Shown here: piece after piece, positions 46,258-56,979 of the stretch
Layout: the number at the start of each line of letters is the position of its first letter
Position numbering within the stretch: position 1 is the first letter of the stretch
Origin: Demequina rhizosphaerae
GTDB lineage: Bacteria; Actinomycetota; Actinomycetes; Actinomycetales; Demequinaceae
Direction: 5' to 3'
NCBI RefSeq assembly: GCF_000971255.1
Contig: NZ_BBMC01000006.1
Location: 1 to 64,000 of the forward strand
DNA length: 64,000 bases
Translations under genes and position numbers: made by a program
Notes under the pieces: generated by a model
What the model was told of the DNA's origin: nothing
Database searches by the model: none
The model's input: only the letters and a program-made list of their open reading frames with translations

Positions 46258-48524
46258 AGTTCACCGACGGATTCTGGCAGCGCCGGCCCGGGGTCGACGC
46301 GCTGTACGCGGAGGAGGCCTACGACGTGTGGGCCGAGGACGGCGCGCTCACCGTGCACGCGCCCACGCGGGTCATCCGCTCGCGCGGCGACGTGCTCAAC
46401 CGCGCGATGCTCACCGTCACCCTCACCTCCCCGCTCGAGGGCGTCGTCAAGGTGCGGATCGACCACCACCAGGGCGCGCACCGCTCCCCCGGTTTCCGCA
46501 TGCCGGGCGCCGTCGAGGGCGCGGGCGTCGCGCAGGTAGACGATGCGGGGGGCACCCTGACGTCGGGCCGCCTCACCGCCCGTATCGCGAAGGGCGCGCC
46601 GTGGAGCCTCGACTTCGAGGTGGACGGCGAGCGGATCACCGGCTCGGGGCACCACGCGGTCGGGTACATGACGCTCGCGCAGGACGCCTCCGTGTCCGCG
46701 GAGCCCACCGGCGCGACGGGGTACAGCGCGACCGGGCTCGCCCCGCATCGTGCCTACGTCCACGAGCAGCTCGACCTCGACGTCGGCGAGACCGTCTACG
46801 GGCTCGGCGAGCGCTTCGGACCGTTCGTGAAGAACGGCCAGAGCGTCGACATCTGGAACGCCGACGGCGGCACCAGCTCCGAGCAGGCGTACAAGTCGGT
46901 GCCGTTCTACCTCTCCTCCAAGGGCTACGGCGTGCTGGTCAACCACCCCGAGCACGTGAGCTTCGAGGTGGGCTCCGAGGCGGTCGAGCGCGTGCAGTTC
47001 TCCACCGCGGGCGAGTCGCTCGAGTACCTGGTCTTCGCGGGCCCCACGCCCGCCGAGGCCGTCGAGCGGTACACCGCGCTGCTGGGCCGGCCGCCGCGCG
47101 TGCCGGACTGGTCGTTCGGGCTGTGGCTGTCGACGTCCTTCACGACGGACTACGACGAGGAGACCGTCACCTCGTTCGTGGACGGCATGCGCGAGCGCGA
47201 CATCCCGCTGTCGGTCTTCCACTACGACTGCTTCTGGATGCGCGAGTTCAACTGGACCGACGGCGTGTGGGACGAGCGCGTGTTCCCCGACCCCGACGGC
47301 ATGCTCCGCCGCATGCACGAGGACAAGGACCTCCACGTGTCCGCGTGGATCAACCCGTACATCGCGCAGCGCGGCCGCATGTTCCGCGAGGGCATGGAGA
47401 AGGGCTACCTGGTCAAGCGGGCCGACGGCACCGTCTGGCAGTGGGACCAGTGGCAGGCCGGCATGGGGCTGGTGGACTTCACCAAACCCGAGGCGCGCGC
47501 CTGGTTCCAGGACTTCATCCGCACCCTGGTGCGCCAGGGCGTCGACGCGATCAAGACCGACTTCGGCGAGCGGATCCCCACCGACGTCGTGTGGCACGAC
47601 GGCTCGCGGCCCGAGACCATGCACAACCTCTACACGCAGCTCTACAACGAGGCCGTGTGGGAGGCGCTGGTCGAGGAGAAGGGCGAGGGCGGGGCCGTGC
47701 TGTTCGCGCGCTCCGCGACCGCGGGCGGGCAGACGATGCCGGTCCACTGGGGCGGCGACAACACCTCGTCGTACGTGTCGATGGCGGAGACGCTGCGCGG
47801 CGGGCTGTCGCTCATGAGCTCGGGCTTCGGCTACTGGAGCCACGACATCGGCGGCTTCGAGGGCACCCCCGACGCGGGCGTCTTCAAGCGCTGGCTGGCC
47901 TTCGGCCTGATGTCGACGCACTCGCGCCTCCACGGCAGCGGCTCGTACCGGGTGCCGTGGGCGTTCGACGACGAGGCCGTCGACGTCGCCCGGCTGTTCA
48001 CCAAGCTCAAGCTGTCGCTCATGCCGTACCTCTACGCCGCATCGGTCCGCACGACCGAGACCGGCGTCCCGATGATGCGGCCGATGTTCCTCGAGTTCCC
48101 CGGCGACCCAGCGACCCAGCACCTCGACCGGCAGTACATGCTGGGCGACTCGCTGCTCGCGGCGCCCGTGATGTCCGCGTCGGGCGAGGTGACGTTCTAC
48201 CTCCCCGAGGGCACGTGGACGTCGCTGCTCACGGGCGCGCGGGTCGAGGGCGGGCGGTGGGTGCGCGAGACCCACGGCTTCGACTCGATGCCGCTATACG
48301 TGCGGCCCGGCACCGTGCTCGCGCGCGGCACGCGCGACGACCGCCCCGACTACGACTACCTCGCCGACGTCGAGCTGGTGGTCTACCCCGGAGGGCCCGA
48401 CTCCCGTGAGGTGTCCCTCCACGCCGCCGATGGCTCGAGCGACACCGTCACCGTCGTGTCCCGCGACGGCTCGCTCACGGCCACCGGCACCTCCGGCCGC
48501 GCCTACGCGGTCCGCGAGGCCTGA
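46254..48524 (+). CDS. yicI: Alpha-xylosidase, glycoside hydrolase family 31 (YicI type)
   Basis: A 756-residue cytoplasmic hydrolase releasing alpha-xylose from oligosaccharides. The nucleophile is Asp436 in IKTDFGERIPTD and the acid/base Asp502 in HWGGDNTSS, the same 66-residue spacing as in E. coli YicI (Asp416/Asp482). Other YicI blocks: YGLGERFGPFVKNGQSVDIWNADGG and FWMREFNWTDGVWDE. The length matches YicI (772). GTG start with GGAG upstream. The stop codon lies inside the terminator stem that follows. It would process imported xyloglucan fragments. Confidence 0.95.
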   Translation: MKFTDGFWQRRPGVDALYAEEAYDVWAEDGALTVHAPTRVIRSRGDVLNRAMLTVTLTSPLEGVVKVRIDHHQGAHRSPGFRMPGAVEGAGVAQVDDAGGTLTSGRLTARIAKGAPWSLDFEVDGERITGSGHHAVGYMTLAQDASVSAEPTGATGYSATGLAPHRAYVHEQLDLDVGETVYGLGERFGPFVKNGQSVDIWNADGGTSSEQAYKSVPFYLSSKGYGVLVNHPEHVSFEVGSEAVERVQFSTAGESLEYLVFAGPTPAEAVERYTALLGRPPRVPDWSFGLWLSTSFTTDYDEETVTSFVDGMRERDIPLSVFHYDCFWMREFNWTDGVWDERVFPDPDGMLRRMHEDKDLHVSAWINPYIAQRGRMFREGMEKGYLVKRADGTVWQWDQWQAGMGLVDFTKPEARAWFQDFIRTLVRQGVDAIKTDFGERIPTDVVWHDGSRPETMHNLYTQLYNEAVWEALVEEKGEGGAVLFARSATAGGQTMPVHWGGDNTSSYVSMAETLRGGLSLMSSGFGYWSHDIGGFEGTPDAGVFKRWLAFGLMSTHSRLHGSGSYRVPWAFDDEAVDVARLFTKLKLSLMPYLYAASVRTTETGVPMMRPMFLEFPGDPATQHLDRQYMLGDSLLAAPVMSASGEVTFYLPEGTWTSLLTGARVEGGRWVRETHGFDSMPLYVRPGTVLARGTRDDRPDYDYLADVELVVYPGGPDSREVSLHAADGSSDTVTVVSRDGSLTATGTSGRAYAVREA

Positions 48525-48575
48525 GGACGATGCGGCGGCCGGGCCCCACTCCTTCCCGGCCGCCGCATCGTCCTC
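48523..48575 (+). terminator. 21-base-pair terminator built on an inverted pair of the repeated word
   Basis: A perfect 21-base-pair stem (48523-48543 with 48555-48575, 11-base loop). Its base is GGACGATGCG (48525-48534) and CGCATCGTCC (48564-48573). It begins within the yicI TGA stop. No U-tract, only CCTCCCC downstream. Confidence 0.85.
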
Positions 48576-48693
48576 CCCGTCGCCTCACCACCGCGCTGCC
48601 CCCACCGGCCGATAGCGACAACGTCGAGGCCAAGGCCGCGCACGGTGCCAGTCCGCACCTCGACGGCCCGCAACCCGCCGGTAGCCTGAGCCC

Positions 48694-49911
48694 ATGACCT
48701 CGGAAGACGCCCCGCAGCTCCGTCCCGACACCCTCGCCGTGCGCGCCGGCCACGTCCGCACGCCGTTCGACGAGATGTCCGAGGCGATCTTCATGACGCA
48801 GGGCTACGTCTACCCGACCGCGCGCGAGGCCGAGGCCGCCTTCGCGGGCGAGATCGAGCGCTACCAGTACTCGCGCTACGCCAACCCGACGGTCACGATG
48901 TTCGAGACCCGCCTCGCCGCGATCGAGGGCGCCGAGGACTGCTTCGCGACCGCGACCGGCATGGCCGCCGTGTTCGTCGCGCTCGCGTCGATCCTGCGCC
49001 AGGGCGACCGGCTGGTCGCGTCGCGCGCGCTGTTCGGCACGTCGATCGCGACCTTCGACGAGTACTTCGCGGGCTGGGGCATCCGGGTCGACTACGTCGA
49101 CGGCCACGTCAACGAGGACTGGGAGCGCGCGCTCGCGGAGCCCGCGACCGCGGTCTTCTGCGAGTCCCCCACCAACCCCATGCAGGACGTGGTCGACCTG
49201 CCGTTCGTCGCGGGCCTCGCGAAGAAGGCGGGTGCGCTCTTCATCGTCGACAACGTGTTCGCGACCCCGCTCGGCCAGAAGCCGCTGCAGCTGGGCGCGG
49301 ACGCGGTCGTGTACTCGGCCACCAAGCACATCGACGGCCAGGGGCGCGTGCTCGGCGGGGCGGTGCTGGGCGCCAAGGAGTACGTCGACAAGGTGCGCCA
49401 GATGGTCCGCACCATGGGCGCGACGATGTCGCCGTTCAGCGCGTGGGTGCTCGGCAAGTCCCTCGAGACCCTCGCGGTGCGCGTGAAGGCGCAGGCCGCC
49501 TCGGCGCTCGACCTGGCCGGCTGGCTGGAGGCGCACCCCAAGGTCGCGATCGCGCGCTACCCGCTGCTGCCCTCGCACCCGCAGCACGAGCGCGCCATGA
49601 AGCAGATGACGCTCGGCGGCACGCTCGTCACCATCGACATCGCGCTGCCCGAGGGCGTCGACCCGCACGGGCCCGAGGCCAAGGCGGCCACGTTCCGCTT
49701 CCTCGACGCGCTGAGGGTCATCGACATCTCCAACAACCTGGGCGACGCGAAGTCCATCGCAACGCACCCCGCGACCACGACGCATCGCAAGCTCGGACCG
49801 GAGAAGCGCGCCGCCGTCGGCATGTGCGAGGCGACGGTGCGCCTGAGCATCGGGCTCGAGGACGTCGAGGACCTGCGCGAGGACCTCGCGCGGGCGCTCG
49901 ACGCGATCTGA
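48694..49911 (+). CDS. metZ: O-succinylhomoserine sulfhydrylase
   Basis: A 405-residue PLP enzyme of the Cys/Met metabolism family converting O-succinyl- (or O-acetyl-)homoserine and sulfide to homocysteine. Signatures: RYQYSRYANPTVTMFE, ATGMAAVFVALAS, VDNVFATPLGQKPLQLGADAVVYSATKHIDGQGR with the PLP-binding Lys, and RKLGPEKRAAVGMCEATVRLSIGLED. TAGCCT lies six bases before the ATG (leaderless layout). Homology separates MetZ from MetB/MetC only moderately. Confidence 0.92.
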   Translation: MTSEDAPQLRPDTLAVRAGHVRTPFDEMSEAIFMTQGYVYPTAREAEAAFAGEIERYQYSRYANPTVTMFETRLAAIEGAEDCFATATGMAAVFVALASILRQGDRLVASRALFGTSIATFDEYFAGWGIRVDYVDGHVNEDWERALAEPATAVFCESPTNPMQDVVDLPFVAGLAKKAGALFIVDNVFATPLGQKPLQLGADAVVYSATKHIDGQGRVLGGAVLGAKEYVDKVRQMVRTMGATMSPFSAWVLGKSLETLAVRVKAQAASALDLAGWLEAHPKVAIARYPLLPSHPQHERAMKQMTLGGTLVTIDIALPEGVDPHGPEAKAATFRFLDALRVIDISNNLGDAKSIATHPATTTHRKLGPEKRAAVGMCEATVRLSIGLEDVEDLREDLARALDAI

Positions 49912-49977
49912 CGACGGCCCCGATGGCGTCCCTCGACGCCCCGAGATGAAGCGCGCCCGCGTGCTAGCGTCGCGAGC

Positions 49978-50589
49978 ATGAGCAGCGGCGCCGCTTCCGC
50001 CGCTGATGCGGCCTCCCAGGGCCAGCCCCAGCCGCTCTCCGTGCGGCTCATCGGGCGCGGCTCGCTCGCCGGCGCCGTCATCGTCGTCGCCGTCGCGCTC
50101 CTGTACGCGGTGCTGCTGCCCGCGGTCGCGGACGTGATGTCGGCACCGCCCCCGCCGCAGACCATCGAGATCGGCGCCGGCGCGACCGTCACCACCTCGT
50201 CCGACTGGTCGGTCTCGGCCTCGCACCCCGGCATCACCACGCTGACCCAGGGCGGCGCGACCCTCGCGATCACCACGCCGCACGCGTCCGACCTCCACCC
50301 CGCGCAGGCCATCGCTACCGTCACCGAGCAGTGGGTCGCGCAGGCCGAGGCCGACGGCCAGGGCATCGTCGCGCCGCAGCCCCGCGCCTTCACCACCACC
50401 GCGGGGGACGATGCGGCGACCGTCACCCTCCAGGAGCCGCTGCAGACGCGCCAGGCCTGGGCCGTGTCCGACGGCACCCAGCAGGTGATCATCCTGCTGA
50501 CCGCGCCGCCGGCCGCGTGGGAGAGCACGAACGCGTCGGCGCAGTCGCTCGTGCGGTCGCTGCGCTTCGCGACGCCGGAGGCGCCATGA
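49978..50589 (+). CDS. Membrane-anchored protein of unknown function upstream of prsW
   Basis: A 203-residue protein: short cytoplasmic part, one helix (LAGAVIVVAVALLYAVLLPAVA), then an extracytoplasmic beta-rich domain starting after SAPPPPQ and resembling small actinobacterial anchored proteins with a TLTQGGATLAITTP pattern. No named family. Its stop overlaps the PrsW-type protease start (ATGA), so the two should act together; it may be a substrate or partner (inference). Confidence 0.8.
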   Translation: MSSGAASAADAASQGQPQPLSVRLIGRGSLAGAVIVVAVALLYAVLLPAVADVMSAPPPPQTIEIGAGATVTTSSDWSVSASHPGITTLTQGGATLAITTPHASDLHPAQAIATVTEQWVAQAEADGQGIVAPQPRAFTTTAGDDAATVTLQEPLQTRQAWAVSDGTQQVIILLTAPPAAWESTNASAQSLVRSLRFATPEAP

Positions 50590-51731
50590 CCACCGCCCCC
50601 CGCGCGCGCGGGAGCCTGCCGCGACCGCGCACCGCGACGTTCATCGACACGCGGTCGTGGGTGTTCTGGGCCTCGATCGCGCTCGGCGTCGGCGCGTTCG
50701 CGCAGGTCGCGCCGCTCGTGCTCGAATCGCTGCTCGCCAACCCCGCGTCGGGAGCGCTGTCCGCGGCCCTGTGGCTCGCGTACGGCCTGGTCTTCGCCAC
50801 CACGGTGTACCTGCTCGAGCTCTACGAGAGGCGCCCGCTCGTCAACGTCGCCGGCGCCCTGCTGTGGGGCTCGATCGTCGCGGTCGGGGTGTCCCGCATC
50901 GGCGGGCCGGCGATGCACTCGATCGTCGGCGACTGGCTCGGCGACGGCTCGTCCTGGGTGTCCGCGGTCGCGGCGCCCCTGGTCGAGGAGCCGCTCAAGG
51001 CGCTCGGCATCGTCGCGCTCGCGCTCATCCCCGGGGCGAGGATCCGGACCGTCGCCGACGGCGCGTTCTACGGCGCCATGGTGGGGCTGGGCTTCCAGGT
51101 CGTCGAGGGCTTCCTCTACACCGCCCGCACCGCGGCGCTGTCGGGCGACGCGATGGACACCGTGTGGCAGATGTTCGTGCTGCGCGGCGTGGTCGCCGGG
51201 CTGTGGAGCCACGCCGCGTTCTCCGCGATCGCGGGTGCCGGCATCGCGTACTTCTTCGTGTCCGTCGGCCCCGCGTCGCGCCGCTGGGCCGTCGCGCTCG
51301 GGTCCCTGGGCGCGGCGATGATCCTGCACGGGCTGGTCAACTCGCCGCTCATCCACGGCTCGCAGGTGACGGCGGCGCTCATCAAGGGCGTGCCGATCGT
51401 CATCGTGCTCGCCACCACGATCCACGTCGGCCGCCTGAGGGAGCGGGCGATCTTCGCGCGGATGGCACGCGTGACCGTCCCCGACCACCTCGTGAGCCCG
51501 GCCGACTTCGAGGTGCTGTCGACGCGCAGGCGCCGCAGCCACGCGCGCGCGGAGATGCGCGCGCGGCACGGCGCGCAGGCGGCGCGCGACCTGCACCGGC
51601 TGCAGCGCGCGCAGCTCGCGCTGCTCGTCGCGGCGCACTCCGACGGCATGGTGTCGGCCCGCGCGGCCGACGCCGCGGGCTGGGTCACCGCGGCGCGCTC
51701 GGCGCTCGCGTGGTCCGTCGTGGGCCGCTGA
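50586..51731 (+). CDS. PrsW-family intramembrane metalloprotease
   Basis: A 381-residue polytopic protease with eight or so hydrophobic segments. The PrsW motifs are present: APLVEEPLKALGIVAL (EExxK), GLGFQVVEGFLYTAR (ExxxY-like) and VAGLWSHAAFSAIAGAG (His), which bind the catalytic metal inside the membrane. The soluble C-terminal tail is Arg/Ala-rich. In Bacillus PrsW cleaves an anti-sigma factor; here the target is unknown, though the coupled upstream anchored protein is a candidate. Confidence 0.92.
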   Translation: MTTAPRARGSLPRPRTATFIDTRSWVFWASIALGVGAFAQVAPLVLESLLANPASGALSAALWLAYGLVFATTVYLLELYERRPLVNVAGALLWGSIVAVGVSRIGGPAMHSIVGDWLGDGSSWVSAVAAPLVEEPLKALGIVALALIPGARIRTVADGAFYGAMVGLGFQVVEGFLYTARTAALSGDAMDTVWQMFVLRGVVAGLWSHAAFSAIAGAGIAYFFVSVGPASRRWAVALGSLGAAMILHGLVNSPLIHGSQVTAALIKGVPIVIVLATTIHVGRLRERAIFARMARVTVPDHLVSPADFEVLSTRRRRSHARAEMRARHGAQAARDLHRLQRAQLALLVAAHSDGMVSARAADAAGWVTAARSALAWSVVGR

Positions 51732-51742
51732 GCCTGCTCGGC

Positions 51743-54070
<2,328 letters not shown>

Positions 54071-54079
54071 GCGGGCAGG

Positions 54080-54499
54080 CTAGACCTTGCCCTCGGCGGG
54101 AAGGTCAAGCGCGAGCACCTGGCAGCGGTGCGGATCGGTGCAGTCCTCGGGGTCGAGCGACTCGGCGCGGCGGGCCAAGGCGGTGAGCTCGGCCTTGGCG
54201 GCCAGCAGGCTGGCGATCTGGGCGTCGATGTCGTGGAGGTGACGCTCGAGCGCGGCGCGGCTGTGCTCGCACGTGCTCTCGCCGCGCTCCTTCATGTGGA
54301 GGATGCCGCCGGCCTCGGCGAGCGTGAGCCCCGAGGCCTGGGCGTCGCGCACGAAGCGCAGCTGCTCGAGCGCGGCCTCGTCGTACTCGCGGTAGCCGTT
54401 GGCGCGCCGCTCGGGCGCGGGCAGCAGCCCGATGCTCTCGTAGTAGCGCACGGTCTTCGCGGTGACGCCTCCGCGGGAGGCGAGCTCTCCGATCTTCAT
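54080..54499 (-). CDS. MerR-family metal-responsive regulator (CueR-like)
   Basis: A 139-residue activator. Winged HTH MKIGELASRGGVTAKTVRYYESIGLLPAPERRANGYREYDE, a dimerisation coiled coil and a C-terminal pair of cysteines in DCTDPHRCQV, with Cys also in ESTCEHSR. The cysteine spacing is longer than in typical CueR loops, so copper sensing is inferred from the adjacent copA. The ATG lies directly after TACGCTGTAACG, suggesting a leaderless mRNA. Confidence 0.92.
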   Translation of the reverse strand: MKIGELASRGGVTAKTVRYYESIGLLPAPERRANGYREYDEAALEQLRFVRDAQASGLTLAEAGGILHMKERGESTCEHSRAALERHLHDIDAQIASLLAAKAELTALARRAESLDPEDCTDPHRCQVLALDLPAEGKV

Positions 54500-54585
54500 C
54501 GTTACAGCGTACTGGAGGGTTCGCGGGCGCGACAGGGGCCAACGGCCCGGCCCGCGGCACCCGTCCGCCTCGCTAGGGTCGGGTC

Positions 54586-55287
54586 ATGCGCACCACGCCT
54601 CGCCGCATCGGCCTGCTCGGCGGCATCACCTGGCACTCGACGCTCGTCTACGAGGCGCTCCTGCACGAGGGCGTCGCCGCCGCGCTCCCGGGCCGCACGG
54701 CGGACCTCGTCATCCGTCACTACGACTTCGGGGCCGTCGCGGAGGCCCAGGAGGCCGGCGACTGGGACGGCCTCGCCGCGACGTTCGGGCGCGACGCCCG
54801 CTGGCTGGTCGACGGCGGCGCCGAGGCGATCCTCATCTGCGCCAACACGATGCACGTCATCGCGGACGAGGTGGCCGGGGCCGCGGGCGTGCCGGTCATC
54901 CACGTCGTCGACGAGACGGCGGCCGCGATCCGCGCCGCCGGGCTCGACACCGTCGCGCTGCTGGGGACCGGCTTCACCATGCGCATGCCGTTCTACCGCG
55001 AGCGTCTGGCCGCGCGGGGCGTCGAGGCGATCGTCCCCGACGAGCCGCGGCTGACCGAGGTGCACGACCTCATCTACGACAGGCTCGCCCGGGGCGTGGT
55101 GGACGATGCGGGACGCGCCCTCGCGCGCGAGGCCACCGACGAGCTGGTGGCGCGCGGCGCGCAGGGCGTCATCGCCGGCTGCACCGAGATCCCCATGGTG
55201 ATGACCGCAGCGGACGTCGACGTGCCGTACTTCGACGCGCTCGCGCTGCACGCCGAGGCGGGCGTGCGGTTCGCGCTGGAGGGCTGA
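54586..55287 (+). CDS. Aspartate/glutamate racemase family protein
   Basis: A 233-residue cofactor-independent racemase with the two catalytic cysteine motifs LICANTMH and IAGCTEIPMV and the start RIGLLGGITWHSTLVYEALLHE, typical of the YgeA/aspartate racemase branch. Probably interconverts D- and L-amino acids. TAGGGT is six bases before the ATG (leaderless layout). Convergent with the amidohydrolase gene, 23 bases apart, with a GCCGGCCT/AGGCCGGC inverted repeat in between. Confidence 0.93.
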   Translation: MRTTPRRIGLLGGITWHSTLVYEALLHEGVAAALPGRTADLVIRHYDFGAVAEAQEAGDWDGLAATFGRDARWLVDGGAEAILICANTMHVIADEVAGAAGVPVIHVVDETAAAIRAAGLDTVALLGTGFTMRMPFYRERLAARGVEAIVPDEPRLTEVHDLIYDRLARGVVDDAGRALAREATDELVARGAQGVIAGCTEIPMVMTAADVDVPYFDALALHAEAGVRFALEG

Positions 55288-55310
55288 GGAGCGCGTCGCG
55301 GCGGCCGGCC

Positions 55311-56975
55311 TCAGGCCGGCGCCGGCTCGGCCGCCTCGCGGTGGACGATGCGGCCGCCGAGCACCGTGACGATGGTGCGGGTCTCACCGATCTCCCCGGG
55401 CTTCCCGGCGAACGGGTCGCGGGACGCCACGCAGAGGTCCGCGCGGGCCCCGACCTCGAGCACGCCCGAGCCCTCGAGCCCCAGCAGCCGGTGCGAGCCC
55501 GCGGTGTAGGCGCGCAGCGCGACGGCCAGCGGGAGCGACTCGTCGGGCAGCAGCGGGTCGGCGTCGGAGCCCGGCGCCCGGCGGGTGGCCGCGACGTGGA
55601 TCGCCTGCCACGGGTCGTAGGTCGACACCGGCCAGTCCGAGCCCATCGCGAGCTCGGCCCCGGCGCGCAGGAACGAGCCGAACGGGTACTGCCAGGCCGC
55701 GCGCCGCTCGCCGAGCACCGGGAGCGTGAGCTCGGTCATCTGCGGGTCGTTGCACGCCCACAGCGCCTGCATGTTCACGGTGACGCCGAGCGCCGCGAAG
55801 CGCGGCACGTCCGCCGGGTCGACCACCTGGACGTGGGCGATGTGGTGGCGGCGGCGCCCGCGGAGCTCCTCCGGCAGGGCCGCGACGGCGTCGAGCGCGT
55901 CGGTGACCGCGCGGTCGCCGATCGCGTGGAAGTGCAGCGCGAAGCCCTCCGCGGCGGCGGCCGCCGCGACCGCGCACAGGACGTCGCGGCCGAAGTAGGC
56001 GATCCCGCGGCCGTCGCCCGCGCCGCAGTCGCACCCGTCGACGAGGTAGGGCTCGGCGAGCGCCGCGGTCCGGTTCTCGGCGACGCCGTCGACCATGATC
56101 TTCACGGTCGAGGTGTCGAAGCCGCGGGCGGCGTTCCGGTCGCGGCGCCGCACGAGGTCCGCGACGAGCGTCGGGACGGTCGCGAGCGTGACGTCGCGCG
56201 GGATCCACAGCGCGCCCGAGACGCGGGCCGCGAGCGCGCCGTCCTCGATCAGGCTCCCGTAGGTGCCCGAGGAGTCGACGTGGCCGCCGTAGTCGCCCAC
56301 GATCGCCTCCTGCCACGCGGTCACGCCCGCCCGGAGCAGGGCGTCGGCTCCCACGGCGAGGCCCGCGCGCAGCTCGTCCTCGGTGCGGGCTGGCAGGTGC
56401 GCGGAGACGAGCGCCATCGCGCCCTCGTGAAGCGTGCCGGTCGGGCGACCGTCGGCGTCGCGCTCGATCCGGCCGTCCTCGGGGTCGGGCGTGAAGGCGT
56501 CGATGCCGGCCGCGCGCAGCGCGGCGGTGTTGACCCACGCGCCGTGGTGGTCGGCGTTGACGAGGAACGCCGGCACGTCGCCGGTCGCCGCGTCGAGCGC
56601 CGCCGCGGTCGGGGTGCCGCCGTCGTAGTCCGCCATGTGCCAGCCGCCGCCGACGATCCACGCGCCGTCATGGACGGCGGCGTACGCGGCCACGCGTGCG
56701 AGGCACGCCTCGGCGCCGTGCGCGCCGCTCACGTCGAGGCCGAGCGACTCGAGACCGCCCATGGCGGTGTGGACGTGCGCGTCGGCGAAGCCCGGGTGGA
56801 CGAGGCCGCCCGCGGCGTCGACGACCTCGGCGCCCGCCGCATCGTCCCTGGCCGCGAGCGCGTCGCCGTCGCCGAGCGCGCGGATGCGCCCGTCCACGAC
56901 GAGCACGGCGTCGCCGTCGAGGCGCGCGCCGTCCGACCACAGGACGCCGTCGCGGATGAGCAGCGCGTCGGTCAT
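55311..56975 (-). CDS. Amidohydrolase family (YtcJ-like) metal-dependent hydrolase
   Basis: A 554-residue amidohydrolase-3-type enzyme. Metal ligands in GFADAHVHTAMG (HxH), FHAIGDRAV and RHHIAHVQVVDP, and SDWPVSTYDPW at the C-terminus, match YtcJ/N-substituted formamide deformylase-like proteins. Substrate unknown. ATG 56975 follows the GNAT-kinase fusion gene's stop by four bases, so they are probably co-transcribed. Confidence 0.92.
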   Translation of the reverse strand: MTDALLIRDGVLWSDGARLDGDAVLVVDGRIRALGDGDALAARDDAAGAEVVDAAGGLVHPGFADAHVHTAMGGLESLGLDVSGAHGAEACLARVAAYAAVHDGAWIVGGGWHMADYDGGTPTAAALDAATGDVPAFLVNADHHGAWVNTAALRAAGIDAFTPDPEDGRIERDADGRPTGTLHEGAMALVSAHLPARTEDELRAGLAVGADALLRAGVTAWQEAIVGDYGGHVDSSGTYGSLIEDGALAARVSGALWIPRDVTLATVPTLVADLVRRRDRNAARGFDTSTVKIMVDGVAENRTAALAEPYLVDGCDCGAGDGRGIAYFGRDVLCAVAAAAAAEGFALHFHAIGDRAVTDALDAVAALPEELRGRRRHHIAHVQVVDPADVPRFAALGVTVNMQALWACNDPQMTELTLPVLGERRAAWQYPFGSFLRAGAELAMGSDWPVSTYDPWQAIHVAATRRAPGSDADPLLPDESLPLAVALRAYTAGSHRLLGLEGSGVLEVGARADLCVASRDPFAGKPGEIGETRTIVTVLGGRIVHREAAEPAPA

Positions 56976-56979
56976 CGCG

